Origin: JAJDAT01 sp964570665
Lineage (GTDB): Bacteria > Nitrospinota > Nitrospinia > Nitrospinales > JAJDAT01
Assembly (NCBI GenBank): GCA_964570665.1
Contig: CAZMZH010000015.1
Location: forward strand, 22,137 to 86,136
Length of the DNA stretch: 64,000 bases
Direction of reading: 5' to 3'
Shown: in pieces, positions 9,542 to 18,232 of the stretch
Layout: each line of letters opens with the position of its first letter
Numbering within the stretch: the stretch's first letter is position 1
Notes under the pieces: model-generated
Told to the model about the DNA's origin: nothing
The model's input: only the letters and a program-made list of their open reading frames with translations
Databases searched by the model: none
Made by a program: the position numbers and the translations under genes

Positions 9542-9952
9542 ATGGCTGAGGAAACGTTAGAGCTTGATATAGTGACTCCAGAGAGGCTATTGGTGACCGA
9601 ACAGGTTGACCAGGTTAATATTCCTGGGGTTAATGGAGATATGGGGATTTTGCCAAATCATGCGCCTATTATTTCTACGCTCCGACCAGGTTCTCTTTCA
9701 TATGAGGTAGCTGGCAAGGCGACAATGCTGGTCGTATCTGGCGGTTTTATGGAGGTTGCGGAAAACAGGGTCATTATTTTGGCTGAAAATGCTGAGTTCG
9801 CAAATGAAATAGATAGAGAACGAGCTTTAGCCTCTAAAAACAAAGCGGAAAAAGCTTTAGCCGACGCTAAGCTTTCCGAACCTGAGTTTGAGGAAGCTCA
9901 GCTTCGATTATTCCGCGCTATTGCTAGATTGGATCACATTGAGGGGGAATAA
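9542..9952 (+). CDS. atpC: ATP synthase F1 subunit epsilon
   Basis: A 136-residue protein with the N-terminal beta-sandwich pattern (VNIPGVNGDMGILPNHAPII) and a C-terminal helical hairpin with Ala/Glu-rich segments. It sits on gamma and restrains ATP hydrolysis. It is the last gene of the operon, which is complete and in standard order apart from the lead atpI. Confidence 0.95.
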   Translation: MAEETLELDIVTPERLLVTEQVDQVNIPGVNGDMGILPNHAPIISTLRPGSLSYEVAGKATMLVVSGGFMEVAENRVIILAENAEFANEIDRERALASKNKAEKALADAKLSEPEFEEAQLRLFRAIARLDHIEGE

Positions 9953-9992
9953 TCGTTCCCCGCTAGAACTAGAAGTATCCTGCCATAATTTT

Positions 9993-10010
9993 TTAGAGAA
10001 CCCTCTCTAA
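9993..10010 (+). terminator. Weak hairpin after the atp operon
   Basis: TTAGAGA (9993-9999) and TCTCTAA (10004-10010) form a perfect 7-bp stem with a 4-base loop, 40 bp after atpC. The following ACTTTATTTCC is only a weak U-tract, so this may be a terminator or an mRNA 3'-end stabiliser. Confidence 0.45.
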
Positions 10011-10574
10011 ACTTTATTTCCAAGTTTATTTTAAATCATTAAGAAAAAGCTCATTGAGTGTAGCTGTTTTATTACTATGAGGCTTTAAAAGTTCAGAGCT
10101 AATTTGGAAAAATATCCATTTTATAGTTTCTCTACCAAGTTTAGCCTAAGCTTTTATTCAATTTGGGTGGTTCTTTTTTAAACATTTATTCTTCTTTTGG
10201 CTCACCTCAATTCTAAAATTATTTCCTCTGGGTTGAGAAGTTTTTATTTTGGGCCCATATTAAGTTTATTGGGGCGTCTCCAGGGACTGGGATTGGTTTT
10301 CTCTTTTTGGTTGAAAAAGAAGCGGGAGGGAACGCAGTTTGATAACTGGATAGCTTGGTCTCGCGTTTTTAAACATATTCCAAATGTTTGAAATTAATTA
10401 TCTTTTTAGTTCGAAATTTCGCGCTCAGTAGGCAAAAGCATTACTATTTTTCAGAGCTCAAAATACTCGTTAAAGTTAAGGTTTATGGCAAAAGATTGGA
10501 GACGATATATTTAACTTAATTTCCTAAATGTAACTGTAAAAATGGAAATGGACTTTAAAAGGAGGTAGTCAGTT
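10011..10574. other. Intergenic stretch without a supported gene
   Basis: About 560 bp between the atp operon and the dihaem protein gene. The best open frame (10197-10391, TTG start, 64 codons) lacks a Shine-Dalgarno and any recognisable motif, so I do not call it. The end of the stretch carries the strong AAAAGGAGG ribosome binding site of the next gene. Confidence 0.4.
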
Positions 10575-11672
10575 ATGAAAACCTTTAAGTTAAGAATCAT
10601 TTTCATTACCGCCCTGATACTCATTCTCTGTTCCAATTTTTCTGATGCTGGATATGAAGATGAATTGCTGGGAGTTTCACCAAGTAGGGCTGCGGAGCTT
10701 ATTCATAAAGTAATCGAAGCGGGAAGGAGGACCTATTCGCAAAAAGTCGTAGAACATTTGCACGATAGAACTTTTATCAAAGCTTCTGAAAACTGGGAAA
10801 AAGAAGACGCTTTGCCTTTACCCGCCCAGTTCCTTTCCATGTCTTCTGAAATTTCCAATTCTAGAGGAATTGGAATGAAGTATAGGTTATTAAGCCTTTG
10901 GCCCATTAATAAAAATTATTTGCCTCGAACCGAGAATGAAAAAATTGGGCTTGAAGAGGTTGTTAAAAAAACTGAAAAATCGTTTTCTTGGGTTATTGCT
11001 AGGGATGGACAATGGTACTACGAAGCAATATTCCCTGACATCGCAGTTTCCCAAACTTGCGTTTCCTGTCACAATAATCATCCCAAAAGTCCCAAAACAG
11101 ATTTCGAAATAGACGACGTAATGGGCGGTATTTTTATCGATTTCCCCTTGGGTAGGCGGACTCCAAAAAACGCGGATAAAAAATTTTTGTTGGCGCCCGA
11201 AGTAGTAGCGGATTACGTACATTCGGTTTTGGAAGCCAATAGGATGATTTACGCAAAACATATCGTCAACCGATTGGAAAAAAGAAAAGTTATTTATGCA
11301 AAAGAAAATTGGCAGGACGATAAAACCATAATGCTTCCAGCCCAATTTTTATTAAATACTGCGAAAATTATTAATAAAAGAAAGATTGGTTTGGATTTTA
11401 AGCTGATTAGCCTTTTTCCAATAAATCCTGATAATAGCCCTGTTAACGAATTCGAGCGGCGTGGTTTAGAAACGGTAGAGGTTCATCCAATTCGCCCCTA
11501 TAGTCGTTACGCTCGTATAGGCCGCAAAAAAGCTTTCAAAGCAATTTATCCCGATCGAGCTGTAACGAAGGGATGTATAAATTGTCACAACAGCCACTCT
11601 AGTAGTCCTAAAAGTAATTTTAAGTTGGATGACGTTATGGGTGGGATCTTTGTAAATTTTTTACTTGATTAA
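10575..11672 (+). CDS. Exported dihaem protein with two tandem Tll0287-like (DUF3365) domains
   Basis: 365 residues: a Sec signal peptide (about 1-25) and two clearly homologous halves. Each half has a VVxLHDR/IVNRLEKR-like helix, an ENWxxx(K)T/ALPLPAQFL segment, and ends in a haem site: C162-x2-C165-H166 and C334-x2-C337-H338, each followed by xNxHxxSPK and a repeated DDVMGGIF tail. Single-domain relatives (Tll0287-like, DUF3365) bind one c-type haem and are thought to be periplasmic sensors or electron carriers. Here an internal duplication gives two haems. AAAAGGAGG lies 8 bp before the ATG. No partner gene is adjacent, so its function is open. Confidence 0.8.
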   Translation: MKTFKLRIIFITALILILCSNFSDAGYEDELLGVSPSRAAELIHKVIEAGRRTYSQKVVEHLHDRTFIKASENWEKEDALPLPAQFLSMSSEISNSRGIGMKYRLLSLWPINKNYLPRTENEKIGLEEVVKKTEKSFSWVIARDGQWYYEAIFPDIAVSQTCVSCHNNHPKSPKTDFEIDDVMGGIFIDFPLGRRTPKNADKKFLLAPEVVADYVHSVLEANRMIYAKHIVNRLEKRKVIYAKENWQDDKTIMLPAQFLLNTAKIINKRKIGLDFKLISLFPINPDNSPVNEFERRGLETVEVHPIRPYSRYARIGRKKAFKAIYPDRAVTKGCINCHNSHSSSPKSNFKLDDVMGGIFVNFLLD

Positions 11673-11843
11673 AGATTCCCATTTTCAGGAAGTTTCGAAA
11701 GTTGACAGTTTTGTTTGTGTTGAGGGTAGATTACTCGAGAAAGTCTATCTTTTCTGTTTTTTGATTTGCCAATGTAAAAATGGAAAGAGTTTGACCTTTT
11801 CGGTTCTGCTTACGAGTCTAACCTAAGTCTAGCGGCTTTATTT

Positions 11844-12230
11844 TTAAAAAACGATTTTTCTTCTTTTGCCTAGTATCCCGCCAAGTAGTATCCCTGGAAT
11901 TAGCATTGCCAAAAAAGGTAAATGATACCACAGGGGCATTTTATTCCAATATTGGTATTGTATAAATATTCCAAAAGACAAATTAATCAAGCCTAGGCTA
12001 AAAACATGGAATATCTCTTTTTTCTTGGCAACCGTTGCAGTTACAAAACCCGACAAGATCGAATAAATAACGCTCATCAAAAGTAAGAAAAGTAAAATAG
12101 TAGAGCTGTCAGTTATTCCTTATTGATTAAAAGAATTTGGGGCCACTGCGTAGAGTATTTGATTTACGATTTGACAAAGCGCTCCCCAAGTAAAGAAACC
12201 CAATATTACAGCTAAAAAGCTTCGAAACAT
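11844..12230 (-). pseudogene. Small membrane protein gene interrupted by one in-frame stop
   Basis: Reading leftwards from the ATG at 12230, codons 1-36 (MFRSFLAVILGFFTWGALCQ, then IVNQILYAVAPNSFNQ) are followed by a TAA at 12122-12120. The same frame then continues without interruption for a further 91 codons to the stop at 11844. The second part has three hydrophobic helices and ends LLGGILGKRRKIVF. Together this makes a coherent protein of about 127 residues with four membrane segments. I read it as one gene with a nonsense mutation or sequencing error. The downstream part alone could start at TTG-ATG at 12080-12075. Function unknown. Confidence 0.6.
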
Positions 12231-12429
12231 ATAAAGTCCTTATAATATTGAGGATAGTTATGCAGCTGAAAAATACAATCTTAAAGGCCGCCAAAATTGA
12301 GCCGTTTTAAAAGATTTTGGTCATTTTAATATATTGGAGTTATATTTTTTAATTTTGTGTTTGCTCTGAGCCCCTTGAAGTAAAATAAATCATTAAGTTT
12401 TCGGTATTTAATTTAAATTGTTTCGGATA

Positions 12430-14004
12430 ATGCCAATTTCAAAATCTCGTTTTACTTTTTTAATTATTTTCTTAACTGCGTTTGCGGTTTTTTCTTTTTC
12501 ATTTCCTTATAATTTTTTATATGAATCCGACGATATTGCTTATATTTTTCAAAACCCCTACTTAAAGCAGATTTCGTTAGAAAATATTTGGAATATTTTT
12601 TCAAACTTTCATGTGTTTTTTACCTATATTCCATTTACCAATATTTCTTATTCGATAGATTTTTCAATTTGGGGTTTATATGCTCCGGGATTTCGCCTGA
12701 CTCAAGTTTTGCTGCATGGGGCAAATTCTGTTTTAATTTTTGTTATTTTAAACCGTTTAATTGCGGTTAGATCGGTCCCTTTTTTAACCGCAATCTTGTT
12801 TGCCATTCATCCGCTTAATATAGAAACTGTAGTTTGGATATCTGAAAGAAAAAATATATTATCAAGTTTTTTTTCATTACTTTCGTTTTTTTATTATATT
12901 CAGTTTGTCAAAAGTGAGAATTTGTTTAATAGAAAATACTATTATTTGTCCTTTTTATTTTTCTTTTGTGGATTATTAAGTAAATCGATTTCCGTAGTTA
13001 TGCCTGCGGTTATGGTTTGGGCTGATTTCTGTATTTTTCGAAGAGGTTGGCGTCTAAGAGAAAAAGTCCCGTTTTTTTTATTGTCCTTGATTATGGTTTT
13101 TTTGACTTTGGTTTATGAAGGTAAAAAGGCTGGCGCTTTGGTTCCTTATGCGGGAGGAAGTTTTTGGATAAGTTTTTTATATACTTTTAGAGTATATGGA
13201 GATTATGTTTCGACAGTATTTTTTCCTGTGGGGCTCTCTCCCTATTATCATTATATTTATTCGGATTTAGAAAGCGCAAAAACTTTTGTTTGTTATATTG
13301 CTATTCCCGGAATTATTTATTGGGCTATAAAATATAAAAATGAGCGCCCGCTTATAGCTTTTGGCATTGGTTGGTTTGTGTTATGGCTAGTTCCAGTTTC
13401 TAATTTTATTCCCTTAAATACACTCCGCCAAGATCGGTATCTCTATTTACCTGCCATTGCTATTTTAGCTTTTATTTCTTGGGGATTATGTAATAGTCGT
13501 CTTTTGAAGCGAAAAACGTTTTTTTATGGTCTAACTTTTTTTATTGGTTGTTGTTTTACTGGAGTAACCTTGCAATATATGAAAGTTTTTAAAGATATTC
13601 GCCCATACTGGTTGCATATAGCTAAAATTTGCCCCAATTGGGCGGAAGCTCAATTTGAGGCAGGTTTGGTTGAACGGAATGCAAAAAATATCGAATCGTC
13701 AGTTTACTTCTATCAAAAGGCTTTGAATAAAAATCCTGATTTGATTAAAGCGCTAAATAATTACGGAGCCACATTATCAGATCAAGGTCAATATTTAAGG
13801 GCGAAACCCTATATTATTAGAGCCCAAAAATTAAACCCACAAGACCCTGATCCCTATTATAATTTGGCGATAATTGAATCCAAAACAGGGAACGACAAAA
13901 AAAGAGTAAAAGAATTACTTAAGCTCCATGTATTAACTAAAGAAAAAATAAAACCTAAGGATTACAACCTGGGTCCTAATTTACTGAATTCCGATAAAAA
14001 TTAG
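12430..14004 (+). CDS. TMTC-like membrane protein with C-terminal TPR repeats
   Basis: 524 residues: roughly ten membrane helices (1-400), then two to three TPR-like units (about 405-510, e.g. EAQFEAGLVERNAKNIESS and LIKALNNYGATLSDQG). An early luminal/periplasmic loop with YESDDIAYI and the conserved FAIHPLNIETVVWISERKN segment match bacterial relatives of TMTC / DUF1736 proteins, a GT-C fold group linked to O-mannosylation. It probably glycosylates an exported protein or builds an envelope glycan; this is inference. I use the ATG at 12430; an in-frame TTG four codons upstream (12418) is possible. The gene is AT-rich like its neighbours. Confidence 0.7.
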   Translation: MPISKSRFTFLIIFLTAFAVFSFSFPYNFLYESDDIAYIFQNPYLKQISLENIWNIFSNFHVFFTYIPFTNISYSIDFSIWGLYAPGFRLTQVLLHGANSVLIFVILNRLIAVRSVPFLTAILFAIHPLNIETVVWISERKNILSSFFSLLSFFYYIQFVKSENLFNRKYYYLSFLFFFCGLLSKSISVVMPAVMVWADFCIFRRGWRLREKVPFFLLSLIMVFLTLVYEGKKAGALVPYAGGSFWISFLYTFRVYGDYVSTVFFPVGLSPYYHYIYSDLESAKTFVCYIAIPGIIYWAIKYKNERPLIAFGIGWFVLWLVPVSNFIPLNTLRQDRYLYLPAIAILAFISWGLCNSRLLKRKTFFYGLTFFIGCCFTGVTLQYMKVFKDIRPYWLHIAKICPNWAEAQFEAGLVERNAKNIESSVYFYQKALNKNPDLIKALNNYGATLSDQGQYLRAKPYIIRAQKLNPQDPDPYYNLAIIESKTGNDKKRVKELLKLHVLTKEKIKPKDYNLGPNLLNSDKN

Positions 14005-14018
14005 CGATTGTTTCCCCT

Positions 14019-14375
14019 ATGCAAGCGACTACAATAGGAGAGTTTTTCTCTTATCCAAACATTTTTACTTTGTTTTTGACAATTTTGGCTTGTATTGCAA
14101 ATGTTTTTATCGGCGTTAGCATTCTTCCAAAAGATAAAAGGAAAAAAGGATATTTAGCTCACCAAATTGGCTTTTGGTCGGTATTGGTTTTATACAGTAT
14201 TTTTTTGTTTTATAACCATAGATTGCTAGAGAACAATTATTTTGATTGGTTTGTGTTCTTTTATTTTGCGGTTGTGGTTCAATGGAGTAGAAAAATTAAC
14301 GTCACTTTACATGCGGTAATCGCTTCCATTGGTTTGGTTATGTTGATGGTTGTTATCTGCTTTAGCGTTTTCTAG
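14019..14375 (+). CDS. Small 4-TM membrane protein upstream of the bc cluster
   Basis: 118 residues with four hydrophobic helices (about 12-33, 48-65, 76-90, 97-117) and short charged loops (PKDKRKKG, HRLLENN). I do not recognise the family. It lies 14 bp after the TMTC-like gene and 34 bp before the flavoprotein gene, so it is probably in the same transcript. One His (H46 in YLAHQIGFW) and a second (H98) lie in or next to helices and might bind a cofactor, which is speculation. Confidence 0.55.
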   Translation: MQATTIGEFFSYPNIFTLFLTILACIANVFIGVSILPKDKRKKGYLAHQIGFWSVLVLYSIFLFYNHRLLENNYFDWFVFFYFAVVVQWSRKINVTLHAVIASIGLVMLMVVICFSVF

Positions 14376-14409
14376 TGGAATTATTGAAGCTTTTTTAATC
14401 TAAAAAATA

Positions 14410-15783
14410 ATGAATAAATTTGATATTGCAATTATTGGCGGAGGCGAATCTGGGTATTTTGCCGCTAGTCAAGCGGCTGATTTAGGAGCTAAAGTTTGTT
14501 TAATCGAAAAGGAAACCCTAGGAGGGAGCTTTTTGAATTCTGGCGTTTTTACGTTAAGAAAAACGTTGTCTGCTTTAGGTTTTTATCCTTCTTCATATAG
14601 CGTAAAAGATTTATCCGACGTTAACGGTGAATTGGACGCTCAAAAAGTTTTTGAAAAAGCTGAAACGCTTAAACAAGCTTATTCAGAAAAGTGGGCAACT
14701 GACTTAAAAGGCAAAGGCGTTCATATTGAGATAGGAGAGGGGAGTTTAGCAACCGCTCAGAAAATCGAAATCAAAACCCCCGATGGGACGGAGTTAATTT
14801 CTTCGGAAAAAATTATTCTTGCCGCTGGATCAGAGGCTAAGCATCCAGAAACGATACCTTTTGACGATGAAACGATATGTCCCTTGGAAAAATTGGGGAA
14901 ATGTCGAGAACTCCCCGAAAAAGTCTTAATTGTCGATGGAGGAATTCAGGGGGCTGAAGCCGCTTCATTAATTCGAATATTGGGATCTAAACCTTTTTTA
15001 TGCGAACAAAATTCTAGAGTATTGCAGGATGAAGACCCTGAAATAATGGATTTTTATGAAGAACAGATTCGAAAAAAAAGACTAAAAGTCATTCTAAACA
15101 AAAGAATCGTTTCCATATATAAAAGAGGCGGAGAAATAGACGTTTCGCTTGATGGAGGGATCAAGTTTCCCATTTCAAAAATATTTTTTGGCGGAATTAG
15201 AGCTCCTAGATCGGAAACTTTAAATACTCAAAGTCTTGGTATTAGGTTGGGCGAATATGAAGAAGTTTTAACAGATGAAAAGATGTCAACCAGCACGGAA
15301 GGAGTATTTGCTATTGGTAGCCTAACGCGGCAACAAAGAATAACCAACCTTAACTATGAAGAGGCAAAAGTAGCTATTTATAATTGTCTTGGTAAGTCTA
15401 GGTCATTCAAAAGTGATAAAATTCCATCAATAATCTATTCAGATCCTCAAATTGCATCAATTGGTTGCCATTTTGACAATGCCCATCACAAAGGTTTTAG
15501 AGCGATTGGAGGAAGTTCTATAATTGAAGGGACAAATGAAGATGGAACTCTGGTTCAAAAAGGTTTATTGAAACTGACAATTGATAAAGAAACAAAAAAA
15601 ATGATTGGAGCGCAAGTTGTTGATCAAAACGCTTCGGAATTAATGCCAATATTATATTTAGCTATTAAAAAAGGTTTGACTTTAAAGGACTTATCGAATC
15701 TTCCATTTGGAATAGTGGAGTCTATTAAGCCAATTGTCAATGCATCCAGAAAAATCTTAAACGACTTGAAAGCTTCGCGTTAA
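14410..15783 (+). CDS. Lipoamide dehydrogenase-family flavoprotein lacking the redox disulfide
   Basis: 457 residues with the full fold: FAD-binding IIGGGESGYFAASQAADLG at the N-terminus, an NAD(P)-binding region (VLIVDGGIQGAEAASL) and the second FAD stretch (TSTEGVFAIGSLT). In active family members GGTCLNxGCxPSK carries two cysteines; here the segment is LGGSFLNSGVFTLRK, with F41 and V46 at the cysteine positions. The C-terminal catalytic His-Glu pair is also absent (LPFGIVESIKP). It cannot be a dithiol oxidoreductase. FAD/NAD(P)H electron transfer remains possible. It lies just ahead of the Rieske gene, so a role in feeding or assembling the bc complex is inferred. Confidence 0.8.
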   Translation: MNKFDIAIIGGGESGYFAASQAADLGAKVCLIEKETLGGSFLNSGVFTLRKTLSALGFYPSSYSVKDLSDVNGELDAQKVFEKAETLKQAYSEKWATDLKGKGVHIEIGEGSLATAQKIEIKTPDGTELISSEKIILAAGSEAKHPETIPFDDETICPLEKLGKCRELPEKVLIVDGGIQGAEAASLIRILGSKPFLCEQNSRVLQDEDPEIMDFYEEQIRKKRLKVILNKRIVSIYKRGGEIDVSLDGGIKFPISKIFFGGIRAPRSETLNTQSLGIRLGEYEEVLTDEKMSTSTEGVFAIGSLTRQQRITNLNYEEAKVAIYNCLGKSRSFKSDKIPSIIYSDPQIASIGCHFDNAHHKGFRAIGGSSIIEGTNEDGTLVQKGLLKLTIDKETKKMIGAQVVDQNASELMPILYLAIKKGLTLKDLSNLPFGIVESIKPIVNASRKILNDLKASR

Positions 15784-15812
15784 ACAGTTATTTTATTAAT
15801 ATATATCTTTTC

Positions 15813-15840
15813 TTGACTCGTTTTTTTATATATGTTAAAA
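15813..15840 (+). promoter_or_regulatory. Possible promoter of the bc complex operon
   Basis: TTGACT at 15813-15818 and TTAAAA at 15835-15840 are 16 bp apart, about 85 bp upstream of the Rieske start. The surroundings are very AT-rich, so the match is only suggestive. Confidence 0.3.
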
Positions 15841-15924
15841 CCCTTTTTTCTTATGTATATAGAGCTTTTTACGTCCCGTAATCAAATATAAGAAATCCAT
15901 TTATAGAAAATTTGGGAGTAGTCC

Positions 15925-16503
15925 ATGGCAGAAGGCGAAGAAAAAAAGGTTGCCAAACCTACAGCAAAACCAGCCGCAAAAGAAAAATCTGAAAAGAAGA
16001 AGAAAGAAGAAAGCGGAGATACTTTATGGTCTCGGCGTGATTTCTTTTCATTAGCGGGCTGGGCAGGGTTTATGGCTTCTTTAGGTTTATCTGGGGCATT
16101 TTTTACCCGATTATTATTCCCTAGAGTTTTATTTGAACCGTCCCCCGTTTTTAAGGCTGGTCGTCCTGGAGATTATACTCTGGGCGAAGTGAGCACCAAA
16201 TGGGTTAAGGACCAAAGGGTTTGGATTGTCCGCGAAGAAGCTGGAATTTATGCGATTTTTGCTTTGTGCACCCATCTAGGTTGTACTCCCAAATGGTTGA
16301 GAACGGAAAGTAAATACAAATGCCCTTGTCATGGAAGCGGTTTTACTATGACAGGCGTTAATTTTGAAGGTCCTGCTCCCAGGGCTTTGGAAAGATTGAA
16401 AATTTCATTAGGGCCTGACGGGCTTATCCAAATAGATAAAAGTAAAAAGTTTCTTATGGAAAAAGGCGAGTGGGGTAAACCTGGATCTATATTGTCCGTC
16501 TAA
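15925..16503 (+). CDS. petC: Rieske iron-sulfur protein of the cytochrome bc complex
   Basis: 192 residues. A charged Lys/Ala/Glu-rich leader (1-32) precedes a twin-arginine-like motif SRRDFFSLAG and one membrane helix (about 45-65). The [2Fe-2S] motifs are C115-T-H117-L-G-C120 and C133-P-C135-H136-G-S-G. C115, H117, C133 and H136 are the predicted ligands, with C120-C135 as the stabilising disulfide. It passes electrons from quinol oxidised at the Qo site to the c-type cytochromes. It is the first gene of the bc operon, 87 bp before cytochrome b. The long, Lys-rich cytoplasmic leader is unusual. Confidence 0.93.
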   Translation: MAEGEEKKVAKPTAKPAAKEKSEKKKKEESGDTLWSRRDFFSLAGWAGFMASLGLSGAFFTRLLFPRVLFEPSPVFKAGRPGDYTLGEVSTKWVKDQRVWIVREEAGIYAIFALCTHLGCTPKWLRTESKYKCPCHGSGFTMTGVNFEGPAPRALERLKISLGPDGLIQIDKSKKFLMEKGEWGKPGSILSV

Positions 16504-16589
16504 AACTTTCTAAGATATTCATTATAAATAGTCTCTTTGAATAAATTTTTGCGCTAAATCTTTGTATTTAGCTTTGGAGGAAATACGTT

Positions 16590-17420
16590 TTGGCAAACAA
16601 GACTCAAGGCATTCCCGGTATTACCGATTTGGTCGATAAGATCAAAAGCGGGGAAATTTGGAAAGAATTAGCCAAGGCCGTTACCGATTCTCAAATTTGG
16701 ACGTCGTCTTTTAGGCATGGCTATGCAGACACACCTCGAAACCGGGTACTTCAAATTGCCAGCAACGTTTGGTTGCATTTACATCCCGTTAAAATTTCTC
16801 GTCATGCTTTAAGAATCCGATTTACTTGGTGTATGGGTGGAATTACATTTCTATTGTTTTTATCCACTGTTGTAACCGGCATCATATTGATGTTTTATTA
16901 TCGCCCAGTAGGCGAATACGCTTATTTTGATATGAAGTACCTTCAATACGACGTTCCATTTGGTATGTTGATGAGAAACATGCATCGATGGGCGGCGCAT
17001 TCTATGGTAATTACGGTTTGGTTACATATGTTCCGCGTTTTCCTGAGCGGATCCTATAAACCTCCTAGAGAATTTAACTGGGTTATAGGAGTCTTTCTAG
17101 TAACATTTACCTTGCTATTGAGCTTTACAGGATACCTATTGCCATGGGATCAATTGGCAATGTGGGCTGTTACTGTTGGAACGAACATGGCCCGAGCGAC
17201 TCCATTTTTAGGGCATGAAGGTCCTTTTGCAGAATTTGTAGGGGTTTCGCAACGTTATGACGCCAGATCCGTACTGATAGGAGGAAGTATTGTTGGACCT
17301 CCCGCATTGTTACGCTTTTACGTTTTACACTGTATCTTTATTCCTTTGGTTGCCGGAGCGTTGATGATAGTCCACTTCTGGCGTATACGAAAAGATGGTG
17401 GAATTTCCGGTCCGCTTTAA
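16590..17420 (+). CDS. petB: Cytochrome b, N-terminal (b6-type) subunit
   Basis: 276 residues holding the four-helix haem-binding half. Haem ligands are H132/H146 (14 apart) and H247/H262 (15 apart); the wider second spacing is that of b6-type proteins. C81 in FTWCMGGITF aligns with Cys35 of cytochrome b6 (FYCLGGIT), which binds haem c(n)/c(i) covalently, so an extra haem near the Qi site is likely. About 70 residues before the first core helix form an extended N-terminus. The start is a TTG 9 bp after GGAGG. The protein works with the Rieske protein and subunit IV in the inner membrane. Confidence 0.93.
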   Translation: MANKTQGIPGITDLVDKIKSGEIWKELAKAVTDSQIWTSSFRHGYADTPRNRVLQIASNVWLHLHPVKISRHALRIRFTWCMGGITFLLFLSTVVTGIILMFYYRPVGEYAYFDMKYLQYDVPFGMLMRNMHRWAAHSMVITVWLHMFRVFLSGSYKPPREFNWVIGVFLVTFTLLLSFTGYLLPWDQLAMWAVTVGTNMARATPFLGHEGPFAEFVGVSQRYDARSVLIGGSIVGPPALLRFYVLHCIFIPLVAGALMIVHFWRIRKDGGISGPL

Positions 17421-17458
17421 ATTGATTGAACGTTAAGAATATTTAATAGGTAAAAATC

Positions 17459-18214
17459 ATGGCAGAGGAAATAAAGAAAAAAGGAGCCGAGATCACACAC
17501 GATAAGGTTCATGTTTGGCCTTATCTTGTTCGTTTGGAGTTCTTGTGTTCCATTTTAGTAGTTGTTGGTTTAACGGCGTGGTCGATCGTTATTGATGCCC
17601 CTCTTGAAGAGGCGGCGAATCCAACCAAAACTCCAAACCCTTCTAAAGCTCCTTGGTACTTTTTAGGCCTACAGGATATTTTGGTTTACTTTGATCCTTG
17701 GTTTGCTGGCGTTGTCGCTCCTGTGTTGATCATTGTTGGATTGATGTTGATTCCATACTTAGATGTAAACCCTAAAGGGAATGGTTACTATACATATACG
17801 GAAAGAAAAACCGCTATTTGGGTTTATTCTTTTGGGTTTTTAGTTTTATGGATTGCTTTGATTATCATGGGCGTTTTTTTACGGGGTCCGGGTTGGAACC
17901 TGTTCATGCCTTGGCAATATTGGGATCCTCATAAAGTTGTCGCTCTTACCAGCGTTGATTTACCCTACGCATTTGGCGTCCGCGATTATTGGATGGCCTC
18001 TCTATTTGGGGGGGTAGTCGTTCTAGGCTATTTTGCCGCTGGGACTGCCGCTTATATGTTTTTGGAAAGAAAAGCGATTAAAAGCGTCGGTATTGTGAGG
18101 ATGTTAATCAAAATAAATTTATATTTAATCATGATTGGTATCGTGGTTAAAATTGTCCTTCGTTTGGGTTTTAACATAAAGTATATATGGGTAACCCCTT
18201 GGTTTAACGTTTAG
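17459..18214 (+). CDS. petD: Cytochrome b C-terminal subunit (subunit IV-like)
   Basis: 251 residues. It contains the Qo-site region KAPWYFLGLQDILVYFDPWFAG, in which the usual PEWY glutamate position reads APWY, so the quinol-binding acid is not in its canonical place. It then has a helix (PVLIIVGLMLIPYLD) and, unlike a plain subunit IV, further membrane segments at about 122-142, 178-200 and 215-235, giving more helices than b6f subunit IV. It lies 38 bp after cytochrome b and ends 18 bp before the octahaem cytochrome. Confidence 0.88.
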   Translation: MAEEIKKKGAEITHDKVHVWPYLVRLEFLCSILVVVGLTAWSIVIDAPLEEAANPTKTPNPSKAPWYFLGLQDILVYFDPWFAGVVAPVLIIVGLMLIPYLDVNPKGNGYYTYTERKTAIWVYSFGFLVLWIALIIMGVFLRGPGWNLFMPWQYWDPHKVVALTSVDLPYAFGVRDYWMASLFGGVVVLGYFAAGTAAYMFLERKAIKSVGIVRMLIKINLYLIMIGIVVKIVLRLGFNIKYIWVTPWFNV

Positions 18215-18232
18215 CTAGTAAGGCCTTTTCTC

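Noticed and set aside
10197..10391. 64-codon open frame with TTG start after the atp operon
   Set aside because: No Shine-Dalgarno, no family motif, and low-complexity hydrophobic composition.
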